A stretch of 64,000 nucleotides of DNA from an uncultured Lachnospiraceae bacterium (GTDB lineage: Bacteria; Bacillota; Clostridia; Lachnospirales; Lachnospiraceae). The position numbers were made by a program, and so were the translations under genes. The notes under the pieces were generated by a model, which was not told where the DNA came from, searched no databases, and saw nothing but the letters and a program-made list of their open reading frames with translations. Location of the stretch: NCBI GenBank assembly GCA_902476265.1, contig CABSCP010000007.1, positions 62,001 to 126,000 of the forward strand, given 5' to 3'. Positions 17,291 through 26,884 of the stretch are shown here, piece after piece; position 1 is the stretch's first letter, and each line of letters opens with the position of its first letter.

Positions 17291-18762
17291 AAATTATCGT
17301 TGCGGATGACGAATATTTTGCAAGGGTTGCATTAATCAGCATGTTGGAGGAATTTACTGGCGGCAGGGACAGAATATGCGAGGTGGAAAATGGGGAGGAG
17401 CTGATTCAAAGGACCCGGCAAATGATGCCCGACCTGATCTTTTTGGATATTAAAATGCCCAAAATGGGAGGGCTGGAGGCATTTGAAGTGTTGCAAAAAC
17501 AATATCCTTCTATACTTTGGGTGATCGTGAGCGGCTATGCCGACTTTTCCTATGCCAGGCAGGCCCTTGTACTGGGGGCCCGGGATTATCTGATGAAACC
17601 GGTCAATGAGGCAGAGGTGAAACGGGTTTTGGAAAAGATGGAGGAAGAACTGGAAGCAGGAAGAGAGCGGAAAACGAGAAGCTTTTCTTCAGACATGAAC
17701 CTCTGGCTGTGTCAGGGACAGTTTTGTGAAAAGCTGGCAGGAAAAATTTTCTGTGCCACTCTTCTTTGCAAAGCAGGGAAAGAGACGCCGGAAGAAGAAA
17801 AAAGCACGGCGCAAAGACTGCTTTCTTTGTGCGGACGGATGCAGGAGGATACGGTATTACATGGAACAGTCCTGCTGCCTGACGGTAGCCTTGCGCTGGT
17901 TTCCGCAGGACAGAAGGAAGAAGAACTGGAAAAAAGCCATGATGCGCTGACGGGAAAATGTACAGGCGCTGAGGAAGTAGGCGGCAGACGGAATGGCCTT
18001 TACACCGGTGTCTGCCAAAATGAAAAAGAACTTTCGGACAGGCTTTTGGAGCTTGCAGATGGAAAAACCTGCCATATCCTTTTAAAAGCGGGACAGATCA
18101 TCACCTGGGAACAGGTGAAACGGATTCAAAACCAGCACCCGGAAATATTGCAGTTGTGTAATACGATTGACACCATGGCGGTGGAGTTTTGGGAGAAAGA
18201 ATATGGACCTTTTGATCATGCGGTAAAAGAAGCGATAAAGATTGTGAAGGAGGAGTCCCTCCCGCTGTCGGTTTCCATGACAGAAAATATATTTGCATAT
18301 CTGGTGGAAACAATGGAGAAAAATGGGGAGGAAGCATTTGAAACCCCGGCGGGACTGCGCAACATTGCATGCTGGGAAAAATTTTTGAAAAGCTGTGAAA
18401 AAACAATCCTGGAAAAGCGCAAAAGTACGACGGGAGGGAATACAGCTGAAAAAATTGCGGCATATATCAGAGAGCATTTTGACCAGGATATCAGCGTGAG
18501 CCAGGCGGCGGAACTGTTTCATATGACGCCGAATTATCTGAGCACCATTTTTAAAAATGAAATGGGGATATCCTTTGTGCAGTATTTGACGGATATCCGG
18601 ATGGGAAAAGCCAGAGAACTGCTGGCCTGCGGGAATTTAACGGTGAGCGCGGTGGCAGAACGGACCGGATACCGGAATGCTGGGTATTTTGCCAGAGTGT
18701 TCCGGGAAAATCAGGGAGTTCATCCGACAGAATTTCGAAAACAGATGGGAAAACAGGATTAA
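17287..18762 (+). CDS. YesN-type response regulator with AraC DNA-binding domain
   Basis: About 491 residues. The receiver domain (1-120) has D7/D8, phospho-acceptor D54 (LFLDIKMPKMGG, reading I-F-L-D) and the lysine of DYLMKPVNE. A middle region (about 130-380) has no clear motif. The C-terminus (about 390-490) holds two AraC helix-turn-helix units (SVSQAAELFHMTPNYLSTIF and VSAVAERTGYRNAGYFARVF). Translation starts at TTG 17287, overlapping the kinase stop in TTGA, with GGGGAGG upstream, so the pair is coupled. Such regulators activate an adjacent ABC sugar operon; a candidate site of two 11-bp direct repeats lies at 18805-18836. Confidence 0.92.
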   Translation: MKIIVADDEYFARVALISMLEEFTGGRDRICEVENGEELIQRTRQMMPDLIFLDIKMPKMGGLEAFEVLQKQYPSILWVIVSGYADFSYARQALVLGARDYLMKPVNEAEVKRVLEKMEEELEAGRERKTRSFSSDMNLWLCQGQFCEKLAGKIFCATLLCKAGKETPEEEKSTAQRLLSLCGRMQEDTVLHGTVLLPDGSLALVSAGQKEEELEKSHDALTGKCTGAEEVGGRRNGLYTGVCQNEKELSDRLLELADGKTCHILLKAGQIITWEQVKRIQNQHPEILQLCNTIDTMAVEFWEKEYGPFDHAVKEAIKIVKEESLPLSVSMTENIFAYLVETMEKNGEEAFETPAGLRNIACWEKFLKSCEKTILEKRKSTTGGNTAEKIAAYIREHFDQDISVSQAAELFHMTPNYLSTIFKNEMGISFVQYLTDIRMGKARELLACGNLTVSAVAERTGYRNAGYFARVFRENQGVHPTEFRKQMGKQD

Positions 18763-18804
18763 AAATCACAAAAAGTACAGAAATTTTTCAAAATAAGGAA
18801 AAGT

Positions 18805-18836
18805 ATTGTAGAAAAATACAATTGAATTGTAGAAAA
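18805..18836 (+). promoter_or_regulatory. Candidate AraC-type operator: two ATTGTAGAAAA direct repeats
   Basis: Identical 11-bp repeats at 18805-18815 and 18826-18836 are spaced 21 bp apart, two helical turns, on the same face. The second ends 28 bp before the -10, where a class II activator would touch the -35 region. AraC proteins bind such direct repeats. Assignment to the neighbouring YesN-type regulator is inference. Confidence 0.65.
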
Positions 18837-18861
18837 GTGACAAAAGGCGGCTTCTTCTTTT

Positions 18862-18870
18862 TGCTATAAT
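18862..18870 (+). promoter_or_regulatory. Extended -10 promoter of the sugar ABC operon
   Basis: TG, one base, then TATAAT at 18865-18870. No good -35 lies 17 bp upstream, as expected for a promoter that needs an activator bound at the adjacent repeats. The gene starts 58 bp downstream. Confidence 0.65.
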
Positions 18871-18928
18871 GAAAACTGTCAGAAAGATCGTGTTGCGGCA
18901 CGGAAGAATATAAAACGGAGGGTACAAA

Positions 18929-20269
18929 ATGAAAAAGAAAGTTTTAGCAGTAATTCTTACAGCAGTGATGACGGCCACGATGATTGCCGGCTGCGGAAAT
19001 AATGAGAAGCAGACTGCGCCTGATCCTGTCACAGACCAGAACGGACAGAAAGAGGAAACCACAGCTGCGGACGACAATGGGACATCCGAAAGCAGTGTTT
19101 CCGATCTGGCGGGACAGACCATTACGGTTTGGTCCGAAAGAACCGGGGACGATGTGGAAGAACTGGAAAAACTCTGTGAAGCGTTTGAAGAGGAAACCGG
19201 GATTATTGTGGACTTCAGCGCGCCCGGTACGGATTATGAAAATCTGCTGCGCATGAAAATGGCTTCCAATGAAATGCCTGATATCTGGAGCACCCATGGC
19301 TGGGCAGTGAAGCGTTATTCGGAAGTGCTGACGGATCTTTCAAATGAAGAGTGGGTGAAACGGACAATTCCTTCCATAGCGGCACAGGTAACGGATGAAA
19401 ACGGAAGAGTGCTTTCCATGTGTATCGATTCGGCCACTTCAGGAATCGGCTACAATGCGGATGTTTTTGAAGAATACGGGCTGGAAGTTCCCAAAACGAT
19501 AGAGGAACTGTATGCGGTATGTGATGCGATCCTGGAAAAGAGTAACGGTACGGTTACTCCGATCCATTTAGGCGGCGGCGACGGATGGCCGGTGGCACAG
19601 ATCATCGACTACTTGTCCACAACGCTGTGTGTTTCGGACGATGCCCATAATTACACAGCGTCACTGGCGGACGGCAGTTTTGACTGGGAAAATTACAGAC
19701 CCATTGCAGAATTCATCAAAACAATTGTGGAAAGGGGCTACGTGAATGTAGACTGTCTGACCGCCACAAACGATGATACGGCGAAAGCCCTTGCCGGCGG
19801 CGAAGCGGCCATAGCGCTTGTGGGATCGGTCAGGAATTCCGTTAAAAATTATAATCCGGACGCGAATACAGGATTTTTTGCAATCCCCACCTTCCACGAA
19901 GGGGACCAGCCGGTGGTCATCGGCGGAGAAAGCGATGCGTTCGGGATCTGGAAGGATACGGAGCATATGGAAGCCTGCAAAGCCTTTTTAAACTATCTGG
20001 CAAGACCGGAGGTGAACCAGAAGTTCTGTGAATCCGTCAATATCCGTTCCGCATTTACGGATGTAAATGCCGATCTGGGAGACATGCAGCCTTATTATGA
20101 TGCAATTTCTTCTCTCCGCGTGATGCCTTATTTTGACCGGGTATGTTTCCCTTCCGGTATGTGGGATGCCATGCAGAAATACGGACAGCTGCTTTTGACA
20201 GAAGACTATACCGTGGATGAATATTTAAAGGATATGGCCGGCGATTATACGAGGCTGATCAGTCAGTAA
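18929..20269 (+). CDS. ABC transporter carbohydrate-binding lipoprotein
   Basis: 446 residues. A signal peptide ends in the lipobox MIAGC, so the mature protein is lipid-anchored at the Cys. An acidic linker (about 24-60) leads to a family 1 solute-binding fold with ITVWSERTGDDVEELEKL at its start and an alternation of alpha/beta segments through to a conserved YFDRVCFPSGMW region. It captures a sugar and delivers it to the two permeases at 20385 and 21263. The start has AAAACGGAGGG. The sugar is unknown; the downstream glycosidases point to galactose- or mannose-containing oligosaccharides. No ATPase is encoded here, so a shared MsmK/MsiK-type ATPase elsewhere is likely. Confidence 0.9.
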   Translation: MKKKVLAVILTAVMTATMIAGCGNNEKQTAPDPVTDQNGQKEETTAADDNGTSESSVSDLAGQTITVWSERTGDDVEELEKLCEAFEEETGIIVDFSAPGTDYENLLRMKMASNEMPDIWSTHGWAVKRYSEVLTDLSNEEWVKRTIPSIAAQVTDENGRVLSMCIDSATSGIGYNADVFEEYGLEVPKTIEELYAVCDAILEKSNGTVTPIHLGGGDGWPVAQIIDYLSTTLCVSDDAHNYTASLADGSFDWENYRPIAEFIKTIVERGYVNVDCLTATNDDTAKALAGGEAAIALVGSVRNSVKNYNPDANTGFFAIPTFHEGDQPVVIGGESDAFGIWKDTEHMEACKAFLNYLARPEVNQKFCESVNIRSAFTDVNADLGDMQPYYDAISSLRVMPYFDRVCFPSGMWDAMQKYGQLLLTEDYTVDEYLKDMAGDYTRLISQ

Positions 20270-20314
20270 TGTACAGGATGGAGTGCGCTGCGCCTCCTGG
20301 AGCTTGAAAGGAAT

Positions 20315-20358
20315 ATACCGCCCATTCGGTTTTATCCTGTGGGCGGTATTGTTTTCTT
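20315..20358 (+). terminator. Attenuating terminator between binding protein and permeases
   Basis: ATACCGCCCA pairs with TGGGCGGTAT around a 15-nt loop, followed by TGTTTTCTTC. Such a leaky terminator would keep binding-protein expression above that of the permeases. Confidence 0.7.
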
Positions 20359-20384
20359 CAAATGAGAGAAAAGGAGCTTGAAAA

Positions 20385-21266
20385 ATGCGTAAAAAGAAGA
20401 TTTCTGCGGCTGCCGGCATCAATATCATGTATCTGCCGGCGGTGATCCTGTTTGTGATCTTCATTCTGATTCCGTTCATACGGGGGATCGGAATTTCCTT
20501 TACGGACTGGAACGGGTATTCACAGTCCAAAAATTTTGTGGGTCTGCGCAATTACCGGGAATTTTTTACCGATAAAAATATGCGGACCGTATTGCTCAAT
20601 ACGCTTTTATACGGCGGATTGAGCACGCTGTTCCAAAACCTGCTGGGGCTGGCCTATGCGCTGTTGATGGATACGAATTTTAAGGCAAGAGGACTGGTCA
20701 GAACGATCATCTATCTGCCGGTTATCGTTTCCCCGCTGATTATGGGGTATATTCTGTATTACGTCTTTCAGTATAACAACGGGGCCTTAAACGAGATCCT
20801 TTCCTGGTTCGGGGGCGCGCCTGTGGACTGGCTGGCAAAATGGTCCAGGGCGGTGCCCATTGTCATTATTGTGAATACCCTCCAGTTCGTGGGGCCGGCC
20901 ATGATCATTTATTTGACGGGCCTGCAGTCTATATCCTCCAATTATAAGGAGGCGGCGCAGTTGGACGGGGCCACGGGAGTTCAGAATTTCCGCTATATTA
21001 CACTGCCGCTTTTGATGCCCTCCATCACAATTAATGTCATTTATAACCTGATCGGGGGATTGAAGCTGTTTGATATTATCATGTCTCTTACAAAGGGAGG
21101 GCCGGGCTACAGCACCTCTTCCATGTCAACCTTCATGTATTCCGTCTATTCCGGGAGGCAGGACGCAGGATATGCCACAACCGTAGGAAACATGATGTTT
21201 ATCATGATTGCGGTGATCGGGATCGCGCTGCTGACGCAGATGAGGAAGAAGGAGGTGGAACTGTGA
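20385..21266 (+). CDS. ABC sugar transporter permease (MalF/UgpA type)
   Basis: 293 residues with six membrane segments: helix one near YLPAVILFVIFILIP, then ISFTDWNGYSQ typical of the first loop. The cytoplasmic EAA loop (YKEAAQLDGATGVQNF) docks the ATPase. It forms a heterodimeric channel with the next gene, whose GTG start overlaps its stop. The start follows GAGAAAAGGAGC. This is standard for carbohydrate uptake family 1 importers. Confidence 0.93.
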   Translation: MRKKKISAAAGINIMYLPAVILFVIFILIPFIRGIGISFTDWNGYSQSKNFVGLRNYREFFTDKNMRTVLLNTLLYGGLSTLFQNLLGLAYALLMDTNFKARGLVRTIIYLPVIVSPLIMGYILYYVFQYNNGALNEILSWFGGAPVDWLAKWSRAVPIVIIVNTLQFVGPAMIIYLTGLQSISSNYKEAAQLDGATGVQNFRYITLPLLMPSITINVIYNLIGGLKLFDIIMSLTKGGPGYSTSSMSTFMYSVYSGRQDAGYATTVGNMMFIMIAVIGIALLTQMRKKEVEL

Positions 21267-22090
21267 AAAAAAGGAAATTTTATAAGAAGGCCGCAATTGC
21301 AGTTACCTGTGTTGTCATCTGTTTTTTTCAGCTGATCCCTTTTTATATGATGATCAATATGTCCTTTAAAAAATCCACGGATTATAAATCCACCATATCG
21401 ATCCCCCATTATCTGTATTTGGATAATTTTGCGAAGGTATGGGAGAAGGCAAATCTGGGCAACGCTTTTTTGAATAACATTGTGATCACGTTTGGAACGC
21501 TGTTTTTTTTGATCCTGGTGGCAGGGGCGGCATCCTATCCCCTTTCCCGAAACAAATCCAGGCTCAATAAGATGATTTATTCCGTATTCGTGGCATGTCT
21601 GATTATTCCGTCCCTGACGCTGATGGTGCCGCTTTATATGATGCTCATTGATATGAAGGCTCTCAATACCCTGTGGGGAATGATCCTGGTAAATACCGCA
21701 TTCGGAACGCCCATGTGCATCTTCCTGTATACAGGGTTTATCAATTCCATCCCCAGGGAAATTGACGAGGCCGGGCTGATCGACGGGGCCGGTCGTCTGA
21801 CCATCTTTTTTCAGCTGATCATGCCCCTGTTAAAGCCGGTGACGGCATCCGTCGTCATTTTGCAGGGCGTAGGAATCTGGAATGAATATGGCATGGCCCT
21901 TTATGTGCTGCAGAAAAAGAACGTACAGGTGCTGACCGTTACGCTGGCCCGTTTCATCGGACAGCATCAGTCACAGATGAACTGGGTGGCGGCGGGATGT
22001 CTGCTTTCTTCCGTTCCGGTCATCTGTCTGTTTATCTGTTGTCAGAAGCAGTTTATCAAAGGGATTGCGGCCAGCGCGATCAAGGGATGA
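21263..22090 (+). CDS. ABC sugar transporter permease (MalG/UgpE type)
   Basis: 275 residues with about six membrane helices. The EAA loop reads IDEAGLIDGAGRLTIFFQ. The start is GTG at 21263, overlapping the TGA of the first permease (GTGA), with GGAGGTGG upstream, so translation is coupled. The stop is followed 10 bp later by the glycosidase gene at 22101. Together with the previous gene and the lipoprotein it makes an oligosaccharide importer. Confidence 0.93.
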   Translation: MKKRKFYKKAAIAVTCVVICFFQLIPFYMMINMSFKKSTDYKSTISIPHYLYLDNFAKVWEKANLGNAFLNNIVITFGTLFFLILVAGAASYPLSRNKSRLNKMIYSVFVACLIIPSLTLMVPLYMMLIDMKALNTLWGMILVNTAFGTPMCIFLYTGFINSIPREIDEAGLIDGAGRLTIFFQLIMPLLKPVTASVVILQGVGIWNEYGMALYVLQKKNVQVLTVTLARFIGQHQSQMNWVAAGCLLSSVPVICLFICCQKQFIKGIAASAIKG

Positions 22091-22100
22091 GGAGGTTTGT

Positions 22101-23705
22101 ATGAAAACAATGAATTTGCTCCGGCAGCCGGAGCTGATTGCGGTAGAAACACAGGAGGGATGGAAGACGCTTCCCCAAAAGGGGGGTGACGGGATTGTGG
22201 TCGCGTACACGCCGGTGGAAGAAGGCATGCAGGTAACGCTGCATGCGCCGGACATCCGAGTGCGTCATATCCTGCTGCAGTGGAAAGAAACACCTCAGGA
22301 AGGCTGCAGAATTTTGGGAGATCACTGGGAAAGGGCGTACGGCGATCTGGCCTGGCGGGGAATAGAACCTCACAGGGAACTGCCCTGGTACTTTTTTGTC
22401 AGTGACGGACAGACGCTGGACGGCTATGGAGTTCTGACAGGAGGGGCCGCATTTGCGAGCTGGTATCTGGACGGAAATGTTGTCTCCCTGCTGCTGGATG
22501 TCAGATGCGGGAACCGGGGCGTTTTGCTGGGGCAGCGGGAATTGCAGGCAGCTATTGTGACTTTGTATAAAGGAGAGGAGAAGGAAACGGTCTTTTCGTC
22601 AGCGGCAGAATTTTGCCGACGCATGTGCCCCTCTCCTAGGCTGCCCAAAGAACCTGTCTATGGAGGGAATAACTGGTACTATGCCTATGGGAATTGCAGC
22701 AGTGCCTCTTTTTTGCAGGATTGCCGTATCATGGCAGAGCTGTCGGAAGGCCTGCCGGTCCGTCCTTTTATGGTGTTGGACGACGGCTGGCAGGTCAGCC
22801 ACGGCTGTTATCAGGATTGTACACAGGACGCATGGAAACCGGATCCGGTCAGGTTCCCGGATATGAAAAAAATGGCGGAGGCGGCAAAAGAGATGGGGGT
22901 AAAGCCGGGAATTTGGTACCGTCCCCTGATTGCCACGAAAGCGTCCCGAGAAGACTGGATGATGCCGCAAAAGAAGGATGGGAGCAAATCTTATAAACTG
23001 GATCCGAGCAGGACAGAGGTTTTAGAGAAGATCGGACAGGAGATCCGTCAGTTGAAGGAATGGGGATTTGAACTGATCAAACATGATTTTACCTCCTTTG
23101 ATATTCTGGGAGTTTGGGGCGCTAAGAGGCATTCTATGGCGCCTGAAGAGGAATGGCATTTTTTTGATGAGACAAAAACAACGGCGGAAATCATAAAGCA
23201 GCTTTATGAGATGATCAGAAAGAGCGCGGGGGATATCCCTGTCATCGGCTGTAACACCATATCCCATTTGGCGGCAGGAATTTTTGAAATGCAGCGCACA
23301 GGAGATGATGTCAGCGGCTGTCAGTGGGAGCGGACCAGAAAAATGGGGGTTAACGCCCTGGCATTCCGCATGCCTCAGCATGAAACCTTTTACGCGGCGG
23401 ATGCGGATTGTGTGGGAATCACGGGGCAGATTCCATGGAGTTTAAACAGGCAATGGCTGGATCTTTTGGCCAACAGCGGGACCCCCTTATTTGTCTCTCT
23501 CGATCCTGCCGCCGCTTCTTTACAGGTAAGAAAGGATATCAGGCAGGCATTTCAAAAAGCGGCGGTAAGACAGCGCCGTGCCTGGCCTTTAGACTGGATG
23601 GATACGGCACTTCCCCGCAGATGGAGCTGTGAGACCGGAGAAAAAGAGTATTGCTGGTCGCTGCCGGGGAAAATTGAATTTTGTGAAGGATACATAGGAG
23701 AATAG
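22101..23705 (+). CDS. Clan GH-D glycoside hydrolase, alpha-galactosidase-like (GH36-like)
   Basis: 534 residues, no signal peptide, so cytoplasmic. A beta-rich N-terminus (about 1-170) precedes a (beta/alpha)8 barrel. Barrel landmarks are FMVLDDGWQ, GVKPGIWYRP, the nucleophile strand FELIKHDFTSFD (Asp of the K-x-D motif) and RTGDDVSG, which would supply the acid/base Asp. A short C-terminal beta region follows. Clan GH-D members release alpha-galactose or alpha-N-acetylgalactosamine with retention. The start ATG 22101 has GAGGAGG; an upstream in-frame start at 22065 lies inside the permease gene. It sits 1 bp before the alpha-mannosidase, suggesting joint processing of an imported oligosaccharide. 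The exact substrate is not known. Confidence 0.82.
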   Translation: MKTMNLLRQPELIAVETQEGWKTLPQKGGDGIVVAYTPVEEGMQVTLHAPDIRVRHILLQWKETPQEGCRILGDHWERAYGDLAWRGIEPHRELPWYFFVSDGQTLDGYGVLTGGAAFASWYLDGNVVSLLLDVRCGNRGVLLGQRELQAAIVTLYKGEEKETVFSSAAEFCRRMCPSPRLPKEPVYGGNNWYYAYGNCSSASFLQDCRIMAELSEGLPVRPFMVLDDGWQVSHGCYQDCTQDAWKPDPVRFPDMKKMAEAAKEMGVKPGIWYRPLIATKASREDWMMPQKKDGSKSYKLDPSRTEVLEKIGQEIRQLKEWGFELIKHDFTSFDILGVWGAKRHSMAPEEEWHFFDETKTTAEIIKQLYEMIRKSAGDIPVIGCNTISHLAAGIFEMQRTGDDVSGCQWERTRKMGVNALAFRMPQHETFYAADADCVGITGQIPWSLNRQWLDLLANSGTPLFVSLDPAAASLQVRKDIRQAFQKAAVRQRRAWPLDWMDTALPRRWSCETGEKEYCWSLPGKIEFCEGYIGE

Positions 23706-23706
23706 A

Positions 23707-26700
23707 ATGAGCGTGATGCATTCGGAATGGAAAGGGCGGCTCAGACACTGGATACGCACCTTAAAGGAGGACTTTTACAGTCCTCTGGGAGAAATTTTGT
23801 GGCAGGCCTGTCCGGCAGAGGGGCGGCTGAGTCCGCAGGAAGCTGCCCGGAAAGATTTTTACAGGGTAGAACCGGGTTTTACCTGGGGGAAAAGTTATGA
23901 ATACTGTTGGTTCCGGGCCGTAATCGAGGTGCCTGAAAGGGCGGCCGGAGAACGGATTGTGTTGAATCTGGAGCCGGGAGGGGAATCCACGCTGTTTGTA
24001 AACGGGAAAGCTTTTGGCACCTACCGGGCCGACTGGATCCAGGAAAAACACCATTATTTTGTGGATAACACGCTGACAAATCCGGCGGTGGGCGGCGCAT
24101 GTTTTGAAGTGATGATGGAAACCTACGCCGGGAATTATTATCCGGAATGTGTCGACGGAGGCTGTGCCACAGGCCCCGTGCTGCCGGGCGCATTTACGGA
24201 TCCCCTTGAGGAGGGGGAACGAAGAAGGCTGGGGATTTGCACCTATGGAATCTGGAAGGAGGAGGCTTATCAGCTTTATATGGATGTATCCACGTTGGAA
24301 AAGCTGCTTTTTACTCTGGAGGAAACTTCCTTAAGAGCGGCCCATATAGCGGAAGCATTGGAGCAGTTTACGCTGGCGGTGGATTTTGAACAGGACAGGG
24401 CAGGCAGGATGGCGGATTATCGCAAAGCGAGGGAACTCTTAAAGCCAGCGCTGCAAGCGGTTAACGGGAGCACCATGCCGGTATTTTATGGGGTGGGAAA
24501 TGCCCATCTGGATCTGGCCTGGCTGTGGCCCATGGAAGAGACCTTCAGAAAGACAGCCAGAACCTTTGCGGCCCAGCTGCGGCTCATAGAGGAGTATCCG
24601 GAATATAAATTTATCCAGAGTCAGCCGGCAGTCTATGAAATGTGCCGGGAATATGCGCCGGAACTGTTTGAGAGAATCCGTGCGGCAGTGAAGAAGGGGC
24701 AGTGGATTGCCGACGGGGCCATGTGGGTGGAACCGGATACCAATATGGCGGGCGGTGAAGCTTTGATCCGACAGCTTTTGTATGGGAAAAAATATTACAG
24801 GGAGATGTTTGGAACAGACAGCAGGCTGCTTTGGCTTCCGGACACATTCGGATACAGTGCGGCCCTTCCTCAGATTTTAAAAGGATGTCAGGTGGATTAT
24901 CTGGTGACGCAGAAAATTTTCTGGTCTTATAACGAAGGGGAACGGTTCCCTTACCACTACTTTAACTGGGAAGGAATGGACGGTTCCAAAATCGTTTCCT
25001 TTCTGCCGACGGATTACACCTATCGGACAGATCCGGAGGAGATCAACCGCATTTGGAAAAATCGGAGTCAGACAAGAAATCTGGAAGCTTTTTTGCTGCC
25101 TTTTGGTTATGGGGACGGGGGAGGCGGACCCACTCGGGATCATGTGGAATATGCTTTCAGGCAGAAGAATCTGGAAGGCAGCGCGATAGTAAAGCTGGCC
25201 GGGCCGATGGAATTTTTTGAAGAGATGGAAGCGGCAGGAGGGCCTGTGGATACCTGGACGGGAGAACTTTATTTCACGGCCCACAGGGGAACTTATACTT
25301 CTCAGGCCATGGTAAAGAAAAATAACCGCAGGTGTGAGAACGCGCTTCGGGAAGCGGAGTTATGGAGCACGCTGGCAGTACAGAGAGGAAACGATTACCC
25401 GGAAGAAAAGCTGGAGCGGCTGTGGAAAGAACTTCTTGTACTTCAATTTCATGATATTCTGCCGGGTTCCGGAATCGGCAGGATCTATGAAGATGCAAAA
25501 CCGGTGTTTTCTCATATTTTGGAGGAATGTGAGAAATTGACCCAAAGGGCGCAGGAAAAATTGCTGGAGAAAAGAAAGGGGCTGACTGTTTTTAACGGTC
25601 TGGGATTTCCCGTCAAAAGGCTGATCGCCCTGCCGGAAGAATTTGAGAAGGGCGCTGTTACGGCAGAAGGGGGAACGGTCCCGGTGGCAGGAAAAGGAGA
25701 CGGGGTAAAGGCGTTACTTTCTCTGCCCCCCTGCGGTGCGGTCACCCTTTTACCGTGTCAGAACATTCCTACAAAGATGCCTTTTGCGGTGCATCTCACA
25801 GAAAACGAAAACGGGTTTTGCCTGGAGAACGGACAAGTATGCGTTGTGGTGGATAAAAAGGGAGAAATTTCTTCTTACCGTTTGAAGGAAAGCGGCCGGG
25901 AATTTGCGGCGGCTCCCATGAATCACCTGATGCTCTATCAGGATGTGGCGCGGCGTTTTGATGCCTGGGATATTGATTCCAATTACCGGGTTTTGGAGCA
26001 GCCTGGAGCCTTTGCCGTTTCCGTACAGCCCCTGTACGTTTCGGAATTGGAAGGCATTCTTATGGTGAGCGGCAAAATCGGCGTTTCGTCCTATACACAG
26101 CAGATCCGCCTGACGGCGGAAAGCCGTAGAGTGGAAATAGAGATGGAGATTGACTGGAAAGAACTGCACAGGCTTTTAAAAGTAGCATTCCCGACAGAAG
26201 TATACGCAGAAGAAGGGATCAACGAGATCCAGTTCGGCTATGTAAAACGGCCTGCCCGCCGTTCCAGGATGTATGAGAAAGAGCGGTTTGAAGTCTGCAA
26301 TCATCGTTACAGCGCCTTATGCGACGGTTCCCATGGCGCAGCGGTTCTGAATGATTCTAAATACGGCATCAGCATGAATGAAAACAGCCTGGAACTGTCC
26401 CTCTTAAAAGCCGCTTCTTCCCCGCAGATGCGGGCGGATAACGGAATTCACCGTTTTACCTATGCATTTACTGCCTGGGAGGGCAGTTTTGCAGAGGCAG
26501 ACGTACACAGACAGGCCTGGGAATTAAATGCACCTCCTTCCATAATGCAGGGATTTACCAATTCCTTTTCCGCTTTTTCTGTGAACCGGGAAAATATCAT
26601 GCTGGAATCTGTGAAATGTGCACAGGACGGAAGCGGAGATTGGATTCTTCGACTCTATGAAGCAAAAAAGGCATCCGGAATGGCTGAAATTAAAATGCCT

Positions 26701-26838
26701 TCCCTGATTGGCTCCCGGGCATATCTGTGCGATATGCTGGAAAATAAAACAGAGGAAATACCGGTGGAAGAAAACAAAATCAGCCTGTTTTTCCGGGCTT
26801 TTGAAATTAAAACGGTGAGGATATCACAAAATAAATAA
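23707..26838 (+). CDS. GH38 alpha-mannosidase
   Basis: 1043 residues, cytoplasmic. Order: an N-terminal beta domain (about 1-255), then the catalytic GH38 domain with the zinc motif GNAHLDLAWLWP, FIQSQPAVYEM, the MWVEPDTNM segment, the nucleophile in WLPDTFGYSA, a helical bundle, the zinc ligand His of LQFHDILPGSGIG, and a long beta-sandwich C-terminus (about 640-1043). GH38 enzymes remove alpha-1,2/1,3/1,6-linked mannose, using a divalent metal. The length is that of bacterial and vacuolar/cytosolic type members. It is the last gene of the sugar operon; no terminator is visible after it, and a new promoter follows at 26848. Confidence 0.93.
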   Translation: MSVMHSEWKGRLRHWIRTLKEDFYSPLGEILWQACPAEGRLSPQEAARKDFYRVEPGFTWGKSYEYCWFRAVIEVPERAAGERIVLNLEPGGESTLFVNGKAFGTYRADWIQEKHHYFVDNTLTNPAVGGACFEVMMETYAGNYYPECVDGGCATGPVLPGAFTDPLEEGERRRLGICTYGIWKEEAYQLYMDVSTLEKLLFTLEETSLRAAHIAEALEQFTLAVDFEQDRAGRMADYRKARELLKPALQAVNGSTMPVFYGVGNAHLDLAWLWPMEETFRKTARTFAAQLRLIEEYPEYKFIQSQPAVYEMCREYAPELFERIRAAVKKGQWIADGAMWVEPDTNMAGGEALIRQLLYGKKYYREMFGTDSRLLWLPDTFGYSAALPQILKGCQVDYLVTQKIFWSYNEGERFPYHYFNWEGMDGSKIVSFLPTDYTYRTDPEEINRIWKNRSQTRNLEAFLLPFGYGDGGGGPTRDHVEYAFRQKNLEGSAIVKLAGPMEFFEEMEAAGGPVDTWTGELYFTAHRGTYTSQAMVKKNNRRCENALREAELWSTLAVQRGNDYPEEKLERLWKELLVLQFHDILPGSGIGRIYEDAKPVFSHILEECEKLTQRAQEKLLEKRKGLTVFNGLGFPVKRLIALPEEFEKGAVTAEGGTVPVAGKGDGVKALLSLPPCGAVTLLPCQNIPTKMPFAVHLTENENGFCLENGQVCVVVDKKGEISSYRLKESGREFAAAPMNHLMLYQDVARRFDAWDIDSNYRVLEQPGAFAVSVQPLYVSELEGILMVSGKIGVSSYTQQIRLTAESRRVEIEMEIDWKELHRLLKVAFPTEVYAEEGINEIQFGYVKRPARRSRMYEKERFEVCNHRYSALCDGSHGAAVLNDSKYGISMNENSLELSLLKAASSPQMRADNGIHRFTYAFTAWEGSFAEADVHRQAWELNAPPSIMQGFTNSFSAFSVNRENIMLESVKCAQDGSGDWILRLYEAKKASGMAEIKMPSLIGSRAYLCDMLENKTEEIPVEENKISLFFRAFEIKTVRISQNK

Positions 26839-26847
26839 AAAATTTGG

Positions 26848-26876
26848 TTGACTTTTTGACTTTATTGGAGTACATT
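26848..26876 (+). promoter_or_regulatory. Promoter of the T-box/trpXYZ operon
   Basis: TTGACT at 26848-26853, 17 bp, TACATT at 26871-26876, followed at once by the T-box leader. Confidence 0.65.
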
Positions 26877-26884
26877 AATAAAAA

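Noticed and set aside
23707..26838. Possible frameshift or fusion in the long alpha-mannosidase gene
   Set aside because: All GH38 landmarks occur in order in one frame and the length is normal for the family.
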